From NCBI GenBank assembly GCA_021463505.1, contig JAJTYR010000001.1:112653-176652 (forward strand): a DNA stretch of 64,000 bases, read 5' to 3'. The notes beneath the pieces are model-generated. The model made no database searches, was not told where the DNA came from, and was given only the letters and a program-made list of their open reading frames with translations. The position numbers were made by a program, and so were the translations under genes. This DNA comes from Burkholderiaceae bacterium (GTDB taxonomy: Bacteria > Pseudomonadota > Gammaproteobacteria > Burkholderiales > Burkholderiaceae_E). This document shows positions 18,198 to 28,998 of this stretch, one piece after another (the stretch's first letter is position 1; each line of letters opens with the position of its first letter).

Positions 18198-19514
18198 CTA
18201 GGTGGAGGCCGTGTGCGCGTCGTCGCTCCGCCGGGCGTCGGGCGACGCTGGCGCGAAGCGGTCGGGAAGCAGCTGGTCGATGATCGGCAACAGGTGTGCG
18301 CGCTGTGCGTCCGGCCCGTGCAGCAGGGCGGTCGGTCCGTGCAGGAACTTCGCGGTGAGCGCGTGCGCCAGCTGCTCCATCACCTCTGCGGGGGCCTCGC
18401 CGCGGGCCAGCGCGCGACGCGCGCGCTCGAGCTCGGCGTGCCGGATCGCCTCGCCGCGCGCGTGCAGCGAGCGGATCGCGGGAACCGCCCGGCGCGTGGA
18501 CATCCACTGCATGAACGCATCGACGCGGGTCTCGATGATTGCCTCGGCCTGTGCCACCGCCGCGCGGCGATTCTCGTGGCCCGCGGCGACCTGCCGGCCG
18601 AGGTCGTCGACCGTATAGAGAAAGACGTCGTCGAGTCGGGCGACTTCGGCTTCGATGTCGCGGGGTACGGCCAGGTCGACCATGAACATCGGCCTGCGGC
18701 GACGTGCACGCGTTGCCCGCTCGACCATGCCCAGCCCGATGATCGGCAGCGAGCTCGCCGTACAGGACACGACGATGTCGAATTCGTCGAGCCGTTCGGG
18801 CAACTCGGCCAGCCGCAGGCTCGCCGCGCCCAGCCGCTGCGCGAGCCGGCTCGCGCGGTCGATCGTGCGGTTGGCCACGACCATCGACTTCGGGTGCTGG
18901 GCGGCAAAGTGCGTGGCGGCCAGCTCGATCATCTCGCCGGCGCCGACGAACAGCACGTGCGTCTCGCGCAGGTCTTCGAAGATGCGTCGGGCCAGCCGCA
19001 CCGCGGCGGCGGCCATCGACACCGATCGGGCGCCGATCTCGGTGGTGCTGCGCACTTCCTTGGCGACCGCAAACGAGCGCTGGAACAACTGGTGAAGGTG
19101 CGATCCGAGTGCGCCGGCCTCGTGTGCGGCCCGTGCGGCCTGCTTCATCTGGCCGAGGATCTGGGGCTCGCCGAGCACCATCGAATCGAGGCCGGCGGCG
19201 ACGCGGAACGCGTGGCGCACCGCGTCGCCGTTGGGCAACGCGTACAGGTGCGCGAGCAGCGCCGGCCCGACGGGCGAGTGCCGGGCGTCGAGCCAGCCGG
19301 AGATCGCCGTCTTCGCCTCCTGCGGCTCGTGTGTCGCGCAATAGATTTCGGTGCGGTTGCAGGTGGAGAGGATCGCCGACTCGGGTGCCACCGGATACAG
19401 GCGCTCGCGCAACTCGGCGAGCGCCGTCCGCAGCGCCTCGCCCGGAAACGACACGCGCTCGCGCAGCACGAGCGGCGCGGTCTGGTGGTTCAGGCCGAGC
19501 GTAAGCAATTCCAT
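18198..19514 (-). CDS. hemA: glutamyl-tRNA reductase
   Basis: A 438-residue enzyme from the ATG at 19514 ([14 protein letters not shown]); the longer ORF start adds 17 residues without family similarity. The catalytic cysteine is Cys52 in STCNRTE. The NADPH domain has FVGAGEM and the C-terminal dimerisation helix is present. It reduces glutamyl-tRNA to glutamate-1-semialdehyde, the first step of C5 haem synthesis. It leads the conserved hemA-prfA-prmC operon. GATAAT lies about 12 bases upstream of the start on the minus strand but no good -35 is seen. Confidence 0.95.
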   Translation of the reverse strand: MELLTLGLNHQTAPLVLRERVSFPGEALRTALAELRERLYPVAPESAILSTCNRTEIYCATHEPQEAKTAISGWLDARHSPVGPALLAHLYALPNGDAVRHAFRVAAGLDSMVLGEPQILGQMKQAARAAHEAGALGSHLHQLFQRSFAVAKEVRSTTEIGARSVSMAAAAVRLARRIFEDLRETHVLFVGAGEMIELAATHFAAQHPKSMVVANRTIDRASRLAQRLGAASLRLAELPERLDEFDIVVSCTASSLPIIGLGMVERATRARRRRPMFMVDLAVPRDIEAEVARLDDVFLYTVDDLGRQVAAGHENRRAAVAQAEAIIETRVDAFMQWMSTRRAVPAIRSLHARGEAIRHAELERARRALARGEAPAEVMEQLAHALTAKFLHGPTALLHGPDAQRAHLLPIIDQLLPDRFAPASPDARRSDDAHTAST

Positions 19515-19862
19515 AAGAGCTTGAATATTATCGGATTCCGGTGCCGCTGGCTTGATCGGAATCACCCGAGGTCGGGTGCGTGCAAAGGCGCAGGCCGGAC
19601 GCCGCGGGCGCGCCGGGTGCTTGCCCCCGCTTCGCGGGGGTACCCTGCGATGCTCGCGGCACCGGCTGGCGCGGCGAAACTCGCTGCGCTCGCTCCCGCG
19701 AGCTCCGCTCGGACAATCGCCGCGAGAATGATGGACGATGCGCGCTGCGCGCGCCGCCGGTGCTGCTGCGCTTCTCGGCTGCGCACAAGGCGCGCCCGCG
19801 CCGCACTCGGCCCCCTGGCCCCCTTGCCCCGCCCCCCGGCTTGCCGCCGACTGCCGCGACGC
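19515..19862. other. 348-base gene-free, palindrome-rich spacer between hemA and ilvA
   Basis: No believable gene on either strand. It includes a perfect CCCCCGC-TTC-GCGGGGG hairpin at 19624-19640 and clustered GC palindromes such as CTCGCTGCGCTCGCTCCCGCGAG. The style resembles the intergenic repetitive sequence common in Burkholderiales genomes, but only one copy is visible here. Upstream hemA signals occupy the left end. Confidence 0.45.
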
Positions 19863-21386
19863 TCAGGAAGCGTGCGCGCCCAGGAACAGCCGGTAGGCCG
19901 GGTGCTGGCTTTCGTCGCGGTGCGGATAGCCGAGCGTGGCGAGGAACTCGCGGAACTGCTTCTTCTCGCCGGCCGGCACCTGGATGCCGACCAGGATGCG
20001 GCCGTAGTCGGCGCCGTGATTGCGATAGTGGAACAGCGAGATGTTCCAGTTCGGGCTCATGCTGGAGAGAAAGCGCATCAGCGCACCGGGGCGCTCCGGG
20101 AACTCGAAGCTGTAGAGCAGTTCGTTCCTGGCCAGCGGCGAGTTGCCGCCCACCATGTGGCGCAGATGCATCTTGCCGAGTTCGTCGTCGGTGAGGTCGA
20201 GCGTGCGAAAGCCTGCGGTCTCGAAGCCGGCGGCGATCTGCGCGGCCTCGCCAGGGCGCGAGGTCTGGATTCCGACGAAGACGTGCGCCTGCGTGGGGTC
20301 CGCGATCCGGTAGTTGAATTCGGTGACGTTGCGCGGCCCCACCGTCTCGCAGAAACGCCGGAAGCTGCCGCGCTCCTCGGGGATCGTCACCGCGAACACC
20401 GCTTCGCGCCGCTCGCCGATCTCAGCGCGCTCGGAGACGAAACGCAGCCGGTCGAAGTTCATGTTTGCGCCGCTGGCCACCGCGACCAGCGTCTCGTCGT
20501 GCAGCCGTTCGCGCTCGACCCAGGCCTTCAGACCCGCCACCGACAGCGCGCCGGCCGGCTCGAGGATCGAGCGCGTGTCCTGGAACACGTCCTTGATCGC
20601 CGCGCAGATCGCGTCGGTGTCGACCACCACGATGTCGTCGAGCAGGGTGCGGCAGAGCCGGAAGGTTTCTTCGCCGACTTTCTTCACGGCCGTACCGTCC
20701 GAGAACAGGCCGACGTCGTGCAACTCGACGCGCCGGCCGGCACGGATCGAGCGTGCCATCGTGTCGGAGTCTTCCGTCTGCACGCCGATCATGCGGACCT
20801 CGGGCCGCACCTGCTTCACGTAGGCGGCCACGCCGGCCGCCAGCCCGCCGCCACCGATGGGGACGAAGATCGCATGCAATGGTCCCTGGTGCTGGCGCAT
20901 GATCTCCATGCCGATCGTGCCCTGGCCGGCAATCACGTCGGGGTCGTCGAACGGATGCACGAAGGTGAGCCCTTCGCGTGCCTGCTGCGCGGTGGCTGCC
21001 ACCGCCGCGTCGCTGTACGACTCCCCGGTGAGCACCACCTCTGCGCCCAGCGCCCTGACCGCGTCGATCTTGAGTTGCGGCGTGGTCACCGGCATCACGA
21101 TCACCGCGCGGCAGCCGAGGCGACGCGCCGACAGCGCCACGCCCTGTGCGTGGTTGCCGGCCGACGCGGCGATCACGCCGCGCGCCAGTTGCGCGGCCGA
21201 CAGCCGCGCCATGCGGTTGTAGGCCCCGCGCAGCTTGAACGAGAACACCGGCTGCATGTCCTCGCGCTTGAGCAGCACGCGATTGGACAGCCGGGTCGAC
21301 AGGATGTCCGCCGCGTCGAGCGGCGACTCGTCGGCGACGTCGTAGACCTTCGCCGTGAGGATGCGCTTGAGGTAGTCGATCGACAT
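19863..21386 (-). CDS. ilvA: threonine ammonia-lyase, biosynthetic
   Basis: A 507-residue PLP enzyme. The ORF track runs 4.7 kb further upstream as an antisense shadow of the FAD dehydrogenase gene; the real start is ATG 21386 (MSIDYLKRI). The PLP lysine is in FSFKLRGAYN, the phosphate loop is GGGGLAAG, and SAGNHAQGVA is typical. Two ACT-like regulatory domains fill residues 330-507, as in the isoleucine-inhibited enzyme. It makes 2-oxobutanoate for isoleucine. TAGAAT lies 10 bases before the ATG. Confidence 0.95.
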   Translation of the reverse strand: MSIDYLKRILTAKVYDVADESPLDAADILSTRLSNRVLLKREDMQPVFSFKLRGAYNRMARLSAAQLARGVIAASAGNHAQGVALSARRLGCRAVIVMPVTTPQLKIDAVRALGAEVVLTGESYSDAAVAATAQQAREGLTFVHPFDDPDVIAGQGTIGMEIMRQHQGPLHAIFVPIGGGGLAAGVAAYVKQVRPEVRMIGVQTEDSDTMARSIRAGRRVELHDVGLFSDGTAVKKVGEETFRLCRTLLDDIVVVDTDAICAAIKDVFQDTRSILEPAGALSVAGLKAWVERERLHDETLVAVASGANMNFDRLRFVSERAEIGERREAVFAVTIPEERGSFRRFCETVGPRNVTEFNYRIADPTQAHVFVGIQTSRPGEAAQIAAGFETAGFRTLDLTDDELGKMHLRHMVGGNSPLARNELLYSFEFPERPGALMRFLSSMSPNWNISLFHYRNHGADYGRILVGIQVPAGEKKQFREFLATLGYPHRDESQHPAYRLFLGAHAS

Positions 21387-21470
21387 GAAGCGGCAGATTC
21401 TACCGTCTCGCGAAGCGGGCGACGCTGCACACGGGGCTGCGGCCGCGCTCGCTGATAGACTGCGCGGCCG

Positions 21471-21965
21471 ATGGATGGCCTGCTTCGGACCCTGCTCGAC
21501 TGGTTTGCGCTGCCCGGGAACGGGCTGTCGACGGTTTTCGCCGTGGCCTTCGTGTCGGCGACGCTGCTGCCGATGGGCTCCGAACCGGCCGTCTTCGGCT
21601 TCGTCAAGCTCGCTCCGGAGCAGTTCTGGCCGGCGATCCTGGTGGCCACGGCCGGCAATACGCTGGGCGGCGTGGTCAACTACTGGCTGGGCCTGGGTAC
21701 GCACGAAGCGGTTGCCCGCGGCAAGCGTACCGTCCACCTGAGGTGGCTCGAGCGCCTGGGTCCGAAGGCGCTGTTCTTCGCCTGGCTGCCTGCGGTGGGT
21801 GACCCGCTGTGTGCGCTGGCCGGCTGGCTGAGGCTGCCGTTCTGGCCGAGCGTGGGCTGGATGGCGCTCGGCAAGTGCCTGCGCTACCTGCTGATGACCG
21901 CCGCGCTGATGGGCGTGCCGGATGCGTGGTGGCACCTGCTGCTGCGGCCGTTCTCCGGGGGCTGA
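21471..21965 (+). CDS. YqaA-type inner membrane protein (SNARE-associated/DedA-like)
   Basis: A 164-residue membrane protein with about four helices, normal for YqaA. FVSATLLPMGSEP and ATAGNTLGGVVNYWLG match the family, and the half ending LPAVGDPLCALAGWLRL contains the G-D/P loop. Related DedA proteins act in membrane lipid or ion balance, but YqaA itself is uncharacterised. It is divergent from ilvA, with TAGACT nine bases upstream of its ATG. Confidence 0.85.
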   Translation: MDGLLRTLLDWFALPGNGLSTVFAVAFVSATLLPMGSEPAVFGFVKLAPEQFWPAILVATAGNTLGGVVNYWLGLGTHEAVARGKRTVHLRWLERLGPKALFFAWLPAVGDPLCALAGWLRLPFWPSVGWMALGKCLRYLLMTAALMGVPDAWWHLLLRPFSGG

Positions 21966-22025
21966 GCCGCCGAACCCGCAGCGTGCCGGCCGTTGCGATC
22001 GCGCTCGGATAAAATGCCCGGCTCG

Positions 22026-25000
22026 ATGAGTGCTCCTCTCTCCGATACGGCTGCCGGCCCGGGTCCCGAATCGCCGCCCGTCGCCGACGGGCAGGCCGCC
22101 GGCGCGGTGCGCCTGCGCGAGATCCCCTACAACTACACGTCGTTCTCCGATCGCGAGATCGTGATGCGACTGCTCGGCGCCGAGGGCTGGGCGATCGTCG
22201 CCGAACTGCGTGCCGAACGGCGCACCGGGCGCTCGGCACGCATGCTCTACGAAGTGCTCGGGGACATCTGGGTCGTGCGGCGCAATCCGTACCTGCAGGA
22301 CGACCTGCTCGAGAACCCGAAGCGCCGGCGCCTGCTGGTGCAGGCTTTGCACCACCGGCTGGGCGAGATCGAGAAGCGGCGCGCGCTCGACCTGAGCGAG
22401 CACGACGGCCCGGCCGCGAGCGCACGCAGCGCCAGGGTCAGCCGGCTGCTCGAACTGGCGCGCGCGGCGGTCGCTGCGTTCGAAGACGAGTGGGCGGGCA
22501 CCGCGGCGCTGCGCGCACGCGTGATGCGCCGGCTGTCGCGGCACACGTCGCGCGACAACGTCCGCTTCGACGGCCTGAGCCGCGTCTCGCATGTCACCGA
22601 CGCCACCGACTGGCGCGTCGAGTATCCGTTCGTCGTGCTCACGCCCGACAGCGAGGCCGAGATGGCCGCGCTGGTCGCCGCCTGCATCGACCTGGGCCTG
22701 ACGGTCATTCCCCGCGGCGGCGGCACCGGCTACACCGGCGGCGCGATTCCGCTCACGCCGATGTCGGCGGTGATCAACACCGAGAAGCTCGAGCGCCTCG
22801 GCGAAGTCGAGCGCATCCGGCTGCCCGGCGTCGATCACGAGGTGCCGACAATCCTTTCCGGGGCAGGCGTGGTCACGCGGCGGGTTACCGAGGCCGCCGA
22901 GCGCGCGGGGTTGGTATTCGCGGTCGACCCTACGTCGCTCGACGCCTGCTGCGTCGGTGGCAACGTCGCAATGAATGCCGGCGGCAAGAAGGCGGTGCTG
23001 TGGGGCACTGCACTGGACAACCTCGCCTGGTGGCGGATGGTCGATCCGGATGGCAACTGGCTCGAGGTCACGCGCATCGGGCACAACCTGGGCAAGATCC
23101 ACGAGGCGCCGGCTGCGGAGTTCGACCTGAAGTGGTACGCCCCCGCGCAGCTCGGCGCGGACGGCGCGATGCGCGGCGAGCCGATCCGCAGCGAGCGTCT
23201 CGACATCGAGGGGCGCCGCTTTCGCAAGCCCGGGCTGGGCAAGGACGTCACCGACAAGTTCCTCGCCGGGCTGCCGGGGGTCCAGAAGGAAGGCTGCGAC
23301 GGCCTGATCACGTCGGCGCGCTGGGTGCTGCACCGGATGCCCGGCTGCATCCGCACCGTCTGCCTCGAGTTCTTCGGCCAGCCCAGGGACGCGGTGCCGT
23401 CGATCGTCGAGATCAAGGCGTACCTCGACGAGCGGCCGCACGGCGCGATCCTCGCCGGTCTGGAGCACCTCGACGAGCGCTACCTGCGCGCGGTCGGCTA
23501 CACCACGAAGTCGCGCCGCGGCGGCCTGCCGAAGATGGTGCTGATCGGCGACATCGTCGGCGACGACGACGAGGCGGTCGCACGCGCCGCCTCCGAGGTG
23601 GTGCGGCTGGCGAACCGGCGCGCCGGTGAAGGTTTCGTCGCCGCTTCGGCCGAGGCGCGCAAGGCGTTCTGGGCCGACCGCGCGCGCACTGCCGCGATCG
23701 CGCGCCACACCAACGCGTTCAAGATCAACGAGGACGTGGTCATCCCGCTCGCGCGGATGGGCGAGTACACCGACGGCATCGAGCGCATCAACATCGAGCT
23801 GTCGACGAAGAACAAGCTGGCGACGCTCGACGCGCTCGAGCGGCTGCTCGCCGACGAGGCCCACCTGCCGCGCCCGGTGGCCGGTCGCGACGAGGCCGCC
23901 GACCGCGAGATGGCGGCGGCACGCCGCCTGCAGGCGCTGGAGGTCATCCGGGCGGCGCGCCGGCGCTGGCGCTTCCTGCTCGGGCACATCGACGAGCCGC
24001 TCGCGTCGTTGCGCGATGCGCTCTCCGGACTCGGCCTCGGGCACCTGCGGGCGGCGCTCGACGAGCGGCTCGCGCACGAGCCCGACGCCACGCTGTTTCG
24101 CGTGCTGCAGGACCGCACGATCCGCGTGTCCTTCAGGACCGAGGTGCGCGCGCCGCTCGGGAACATCTTCTCGGGGCTGGCATTCGCGCCGCTGCTGCAG
24201 GCGCTCGACGCGACCCACCGCAAGGTACTGCGCGGCAGGGTCTTCGTCGCGCTGCACATGCACGCCGGCGACGGCAACGTGCACACCAACATCCCGGTGA
24301 ACTCCGACGACTACGCGATGCTGAAGGAGGCCGAGGCAGCGGTGGCGCGCATCATGGCGCTGGCGCGCTCGCTCGACGGCGTGATTTCCGGCGAGCACGG
24401 CATCGGCATCACCAAGCTCGAGTTCCTCGGCGACGAGGAAGTCGCCGACTTTCGCGCCTACAAGCGGCGCGTCGATCCCGACGGCCGCTTCAACCGCGGC
24501 AAGCTGCTCGACGATCCCGCGCTGCCGGGCGACCTGCGCAACGCCTATACCCCGAGCTTCGGGCTGATGGGTGCCGAATCGCTGATCCTGCAGCAGTCCG
24601 ACATCGGCTCGATCGCCGACTCGGTGCGCAACTGCCTGCGCTGCGGCAAGTGCAAGCCGGTGTGCGCCACGCACGTGCCGCGCGCGAACCTGCTCTATTC
24701 GCCGCGCAACAAGATCCTCGCCACCTCGCTGCTGGTCGAGGCGTTCCTCTACGAGGAGCAGACGCGGCGCGGCGTATCGATCCGCCACTGGGACGAATTC
24801 TCCGACGTGGCCGACCACTGCACCGTCTGTCACAAGTGCCTGGCGCCGTGTCCGGTGGACATCGACTTCGGCGACGTGTCGATGAACATGCGCAACCTGC
24901 TGCGCAAGATGGGCAAGAAGAAGTTCAACGCGGGCAACGCCGCCGCGATGTTCTTCCTGAACGCCACCGACCCGGACACGATCCGGGCCACGCGCGCGGC

Positions 25001-26078
25001 GATGGTCGGCATCGGCTACCGCGCGCAGCGACTCGCCAGCGACCTGTTCCGGCGGCTGGCGAAGGAGCAGACGCGCAAGCCGCCTGCCACGGTCGGCCGG
25101 GCGCCGCTGAAGGAGCAGGTGATCCACTTCGTCAACAGGAAGATGCCCGGCAACCTGCCGAAAAGGACGGCGCGCGCGCTGCTCGACATCGAGGACTCGC
25201 GCTACGTGCCGATCATCCGCGACCCGCGGGCGACCACGGTCGACTCCGAGGCGGTGTTCTATTTTCCGGGTTGCGGCTCCGAGCGGTTGTTCTCGCAGGT
25301 CGGGCTGGCCACCCAGGCGATGCTCTGGCACGTGGGCGTGCAGACGGTGCTGCCGCCGGGGTATCTCTGCTGCGGCTATCCGCAGCGCGGCTCGGGCCAG
25401 TACGACCGGGCCGAGAAGATCATCACCGACAACCGGGTGCTGCTGCACCGGGTCGCGATCACGCTGAACTACCTCGACATCCGCACGGTGGTGGTCAGTT
25501 GCGGCACCTGCCACGACCAGTTGCAGGATTACCGGTTCGAGACGATCTTCCCCGGCTGTCGCATCGTCGACATTCACGAATTCCTGATGGAGAAGGGCGT
25601 GCGGCTCGACGGCGTGACCGGCGCGCGCTACCTGTACCACGATCCCTGCCACAGTCCGATCCGGGAACACGCGCCGCTGCAGGTGGTCAATGCGCTGATC
25701 AACGATTCGCTGAACGGTCGCGTCGAGAAGAACGACCGCTGCTGCGGCGAATCCGGCACGCTGGCGGTATCGCGACCCGACATCAGCACGCAGGTGCGCT
25801 TCCGCAAGGAAGAGGAGATGTGCCGCGACGTGGCGGCGTTGCGCGCACTGCCGGTGGCGGGCACGAACGACGCGTCGGGTGGCCGTTTCACCGGTCCGGT
25901 CAAGGTGCTGACCTCGTGTCCGTCGTGCCTGCAAGGCCTGGCGCGTTACGAGGAAGCCGTAGGGGCCGAGGCCGACTACATCGTCGTCGAACTGGCGCGA
26001 CACCTGCTGGGCGAAGATTGGCTGCCCACCTGGGTGCGCCGCGCCAACGACGGTGGCATCGAGCGCGTGCTCGTCTGA
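22026..26078 (+). CDS. giant FAD/FMN-binding oxidoreductase with Fe-S and CCG domains (DUF3683 family)
   Basis: About 1350 residues from ATG 22026 (an ATG four codons upstream is possible). An N-terminal DUF3683-like region is followed by an FAD-binding domain ([12 protein letters not shown] near residue 228), an FAD-oxidase C-terminal domain, two 4Fe-4S motifs ([11 protein letters not shown] near 868 and [12 protein letters not shown] near 931), and a CCG domain pair ([23 protein letters not shown]). It joins in one chain what GlcD, GlcF or LldE do as subunits. It is probably a membrane-associated 2-hydroxyacid dehydrogenase; the substrate is unknown. Similar proteins occur in other Betaproteobacteria. 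Confidence 0.88.
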   Translation: MSAPLSDTAAGPGPESPPVADGQAAGAVRLREIPYNYTSFSDREIVMRLLGAEGWAIVAELRAERRTGRSARMLYEVLGDIWVVRRNPYLQDDLLENPKRRRLLVQALHHRLGEIEKRRALDLSEHDGPAASARSARVSRLLELARAAVAAFEDEWAGTAALRARVMRRLSRHTSRDNVRFDGLSRVSHVTDATDWRVEYPFVVLTPDSEAEMAALVAACIDLGLTVIPRGGGTGYTGGAIPLTPMSAVINTEKLERLGEVERIRLPGVDHEVPTILSGAGVVTRRVTEAAERAGLVFAVDPTSLDACCVGGNVAMNAGGKKAVLWGTALDNLAWWRMVDPDGNWLEVTRIGHNLGKIHEAPAAEFDLKWYAPAQLGADGAMRGEPIRSERLDIEGRRFRKPGLGKDVTDKFLAGLPGVQKEGCDGLITSARWVLHRMPGCIRTVCLEFFGQPRDAVPSIVEIKAYLDERPHGAILAGLEHLDERYLRAVGYTTKSRRGGLPKMVLIGDIVGDDDEAVARAASEVVRLANRRAGEGFVAASAEARKAFWADRARTAAIARHTNAFKINEDVVIPLARMGEYTDGIERINIELSTKNKLATLDALERLLADEAHLPRPVAGRDEAADREMAAARRLQALEVIRAARRRWRFLLGHIDEPLASLRDALSGLGLGHLRAALDERLAHEPDATLFRVLQDRTIRVSFRTEVRAPLGNIFSGLAFAPLLQALDATHRKVLRGRVFVALHMHAGDGNVHTNIPVNSDDYAMLKEAEAAVARIMALARSLDGVISGEHGIGITKLEFLGDEEVADFRAYKRRVDPDGRFNRGKLLDDPALPGDLRNAYTPSFGLMGAESLILQQSDIGSIADSVRNCLRCGKCKPVCATHVPRANLLYSPRNKILATSLLVEAFLYEEQTRRGVSIRHWDEFSDVADHCTVCHKCLAPCPVDIDFGDVSMNMRNLLRKMGKKKFNAGNAAAMFFLNATDPDTIRATRAAMVGIGYRAQRLASDLFRRLAKEQTRKPPATVGRAPLKEQVIHFVNRKMPGNLPKRTARALLDIEDSRYVPIIRDPRATTVDSEAVFYFPGCGSERLFSQVGLATQAMLWHVGVQTVLPPGYLCCGYPQRGSGQYDRAEKIITDNRVLLHRVAITLNYLDIRTVVVSCGTCHDQLQDYRFETIFPGCRIVDIHEFLMEKGVRLDGVTGARYLYHDPCHSPIREHAPLQVVNALINDSLNGRVEKNDRCCGESGTLAVSRPDISTQVRFRKEEEMCRDVAALRALPVAGTNDASGGRFTGPVKVLTSCPSCLQGLARYEEAVGAEADYIVVELARHLLGEDWLPTWVRRANDGGIERVLV

Positions 26079-26094
26079 CACACATCCCGATGCG

Positions 26095-26547
26095 ATGACC
26101 ACACGCCCGAGGATGGACTGCCCGCTGTGTGCGGACGATGGCGGCACGCTGGTGGCACGTACCCGCGAGTGGCGCGTCGTGCTGGCTGCCGAACCCGACT
26201 ATCCGGCGTTCACGCGCGTGATCTGGAATGCGCACGTCGCCGAGATGAGCGACCTCGATGCCGCCACCTGCGCCGCGCTGATGCGCGTCGTGCTCGCCGT
26301 CGAGCAGGTGCAGCGCGCGGTGCTGTGGCCGGACAAGATCAATCTCGCCAGCTTCGGCAACCTCGTGCCGCACCTGCACTGGCACGTGATTCCGCGCTGG
26401 CACGACGACCGGCATTTCCCCGAGCCGGTCTGGGGGCGTGCGACCGTCGGGCGCGATGCCGCCGTCGAGGCCCGGCGCGCGTCGGTCGCGGCGCGCCTGC
26501 CGACCTATCTCGAAGCGCTCGTGCAAACGCTGCACCCGGGCGTCTGA
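26095..26547 (+). CDS. HIT family protein
   Basis: A 150-residue histidine-triad nucleotide-binding protein. The HIT motif appears as HLHWHVIPR near residue 87, and the N terminus has a CxxC (CPLC) as in many HIT proteins. It is expected to hydrolyse or transfer nucleotidyl groups. It starts 16 bases after the dehydrogenase stop, so co-transcription is likely. Confidence 0.9.
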   Translation: MTTRPRMDCPLCADDGGTLVARTREWRVVLAAEPDYPAFTRVIWNAHVAEMSDLDAATCAALMRVVLAVEQVQRAVLWPDKINLASFGNLVPHLHWHVIPRWHDDRHFPEPVWGRATVGRDAAVEARRASVAARLPTYLEALVQTLHPGV

Positions 26548-26691
26548 CCTGACCGGATCGACCGGCTGTCGGCCCGCTGGCGCCGCCCATCCCGCGCCGG
26601 CGTGCGGTGTGCGGCAATGCCATTGCGCACGGCTCGCGCCAGCGCACACTGACGTTCGCAACGACGACCCCGCAACGATGCCGACACCGCC

Positions 26692-28353
26692 ATGACTCAC
26701 GGTGCGCCCCCCGATCTCGTGCGCGTGCGCGACGCTGCCTCGTGTCGTCACTGGCTCGCGGCGTTGCCCGCGGACGCGGGGCAGCGGCTGTCGGCGATCG
26801 ACGCGCTGCTCGCCGGGCTCGCACGGCCGGGCCACGCGGCCGACACGCTGTTCGAGATCCTCGATCAGACACGCAGCGAACAGGTGCGCGCCATCGACGA
26901 ATGCCTGGCGCCTCTGGCGGGGCTCGCGTTGCCCTGCGCGGAGCCGGAGTGGCAGCGCCTGGGGCGTGCGCTGGCCAGCCTGCGCGCCAGCCGCGACCTG
27001 TTCAAGCGGGCCTATTCGTTGATGCTCGGTGCCCACGGCGACGACACGCGCTCGATCATCCCCGGCGCCACGAACGCATTGCGTGTCGCGATGCCGCTGG
27101 CCCGGGCGCTCGACGCGCAGGCGCGCATCGTCGCGCTGCTGCTGCGCCATCGGGTCGCGCCGCTGCCGGCCGACTGGGAGGCGCTGTGCGTGCTTGCGCG
27201 GCACATGCGCCGCACCACTTTCCAGGACGAGGCGCTGATCGACGAGGTGCCGTTGGTCAAGCCGACGACGGCACGCGCGCTGTTCGTCTATCCGCTGCTG
27301 CTGCGGGCCGCGGCGCTGCCGTCGCGTGCGAGCGCGGAGGCGGGCCTGGCCGAGCGGCTCGCCGCGCGCCTGGCGGCGAAGGTCGGGTACCGCATCGACA
27401 ATGGCGCGTCCGAATCCAATCCACATGGCCCGACGCTCGTGCTCGGCGCCGGGCTCGCGGTGCGACTCGATACCCACAGGCTGCCGGCCAGCATTGCACG
27501 ACGCCGCCAGCAGTGGCTGGCCCCGACCGGCGAGGCGGTGTCGCGCAAGCCACTGCCGCTCGGGCGCAACGCCATCGAGGCGCTGCTCGAAGATCTCGGA
27601 CGACGCTGGACGCATGCCGCGTTGCTGGTCGCACCGGGGGGCGACCCCGAACCCCGCGGCGACGGCGCCGCTGTCGCGCGCAATGCGCGGCTGCGTTTCG
27701 GGCTGCCGCGCATCCACGCCGCGGACATGCTGCCGATTGCCGAGGTGCGCACCGCGCAGGCCGCCGATACGCAGTACGTATACAGCCGCCGCTGGGAGCA
27801 GAACACGATCATGCGCGTCGCGCTGGGCAGCGACGTCGACCGGGGCGACCCGGCCGCGCTGGTGATGGCCGAGGGCGAGGCGGTCGAGCAGCTCGAGGGC
27901 GAAGACGCGGCGCAGCTGCTGTTCCTGCGCCACGGTTCGGCGCCGCGCGCCACGCTCGGGGCCCTGGTCGCAATCGCGCCCGACTCCGGGCTGTCGCTGG
28001 CGACGGTCGAATCGATCGAACTGGTGCCCGGCACCGGCTACCTGCAGCTTCGCGGTCTGCGGCTGGGCCTGCGGTGCTGGCCCGGGCGGCCGGTGCCCGT
28101 GGGCGTGAAGATCGGCGAGGCGCTGTTCTTCGTCGATGCCTGGCTGCTGCCGGGCGATGCCGCCGCGGGCGGGCTGCCCAGTCTCGTACTGCCTCCGAAG
28201 CGGGCGCATGCCGGCGCCCGCGCAGTGCTGCGCGAATCCGGTCGCGACCGCCCGGTCCGGTTCGCGTCGCTGATCGAGCGTGGGCCCGGCTACGAGCGGC
28301 TGTCGCTGGCCACCGACGCCGTGCCGCCCGGTCCGCCAGGATCGCGGGACTGA
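26692..28353 (+). CDS. conserved hypothetical protein, 553 residues
   Basis: I do not firmly recognise it. It lacks a signal peptide and membrane helices. The N-terminal 130 residues are helical (CRHWLAALPADAGQ, SRDLFKRAYSLML) and remind me of betaproteobacterial proteins annotated as PilZ or cyclic-di-GMP binding. The C-terminal 200 residues seem beta-rich, with LLFLRHGSAPRATLGALV and VGVKIGEALFFVDAWLLPG. A signalling or surface-regulation role is only a guess. It starts at ATG 26692, 144 bases after the HIT gene, and converges on the response regulator gene three bases beyond its stop. Confidence 0.55.
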   Translation: MTHGAPPDLVRVRDAASCRHWLAALPADAGQRLSAIDALLAGLARPGHAADTLFEILDQTRSEQVRAIDECLAPLAGLALPCAEPEWQRLGRALASLRASRDLFKRAYSLMLGAHGDDTRSIIPGATNALRVAMPLARALDAQARIVALLLRHRVAPLPADWEALCVLARHMRRTTFQDEALIDEVPLVKPTTARALFVYPLLLRAAALPSRASAEAGLAERLAARLAAKVGYRIDNGASESNPHGPTLVLGAGLAVRLDTHRLPASIARRRQQWLAPTGEAVSRKPLPLGRNAIEALLEDLGRRWTHAALLVAPGGDPEPRGDGAAVARNARLRFGLPRIHAADMLPIAEVRTAQAADTQYVYSRRWEQNTIMRVALGSDVDRGDPAALVMAEGEAVEQLEGEDAAQLLFLRHGSAPRATLGALVAIAPDSGLSLATVESIELVPGTGYLQLRGLRLGLRCWPGRPVPVGVKIGEALFFVDAWLLPGDAAAGGLPSLVLPPKRAHAGARAVLRESGRDRPVRFASLIERGPGYERLSLATDAVPPGPPGSRD

Positions 28354-28356
28354 TCG

Positions 28357-28998
28357 CTACGAGAAGATCTGCCGGTAGCGGATGGCCAGTTCCATCAGGC
28401 GGTTCACGCCGTGTACGTCGAGTTTGTCGGCAATGTGCGTCCGGTGGGTCTGCACCGTGCGCAGACTGATGCCAAGGTGCTCGGCGATCTCCCGGCTCGT
28501 CAGCGACTGCGACAGCAGGCCCATGACACGCCGCTCGGTCGGCGACAGCGCGAGCAGTCGTTCGTCGAAGCCTGCCAGGGCGGTGGGGCCCGCCTTGCGG
28601 GGAGCGATCCTCACCGAGGCGCTCGCGTAGAACGCGTCGCGCCGGTGTTCGAGCGCGGCGTGGATCTCGGTCAGCGCGTCCTCCTTCGCGATGAAGCCCG
28701 CTGCCCCGAGCACGCGTGCGCGCTCGGCGAAGGCGGGTTCCGAATACATCGACAGCACCAGGGTGCGCAGCGCAGGCTGGTGGACGCGGATCCAGGCGAG
28801 CACCTCGTAGCCGCCCATCTCGCGCAGCGCGAGGTCCAGCAGCAGCACGTCGGGTTCGAGCGACAGGAGCATCCCCACGCAATCGCGTCCGTTGGCGGCC
28901 TCGCCCACCACCTCGACGGTGGGGTGCTCGGCGAGCGCGGCGCGCAGTCCTGCCCGGAACAGCGGGTGGTCGTCGCAGATGAGCACGTGCTGCTTCAC
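28357..28998 (-). CDS. NarL/FixJ-type response regulator
   Basis: A 213-residue regulator from GTG 28998; the longer ORF is a shadow of the kinase. The receiver domain has the acidic pair ICDDHP, the phospho-accepting aspartate in LLLDLAL near residue 55 and a lysine in FIAKED. The C-terminal LuxR-type HTH is LSPTERRVMGLLSQSLTSRE, with REIAEHLGISLRTVQTHRTHI. It overlaps the kinase gene by GTGA, so the two are a cognate pair. Target genes are not evident. Confidence 0.9.
   Translation of the reverse strand: MKQHVLICDDHPLFRAGLRAALAEHPTVEVVGEAANGRDCVGMLLSLEPDVLLLDLALREMGGYEVLAWIRVHQPALRTLVLSMYSEPAFAERARVLGAAGFIAKEDALTEIHAALEHRRDAFYASASVRIAPRKAGPTALAGFDERLLALSPTERRVMGLLSQSLTSREIAEHLGISLRTVQTHRTHIADKLDVHGVNRLMELAIRYRQIFS

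Noticed and set aside
17085-21455. 1456-residue plus-strand ORF
   Set aside because: It is antisense to prfA, hemA and ilvA, all of which have clear motifs.
19863-26147. 2094-residue minus-strand ORF
   Set aside because: Only its last 507 residues (ilvA) are real. The rest is antisense to the FAD/Fe-S dehydrogenase and yqaA genes.
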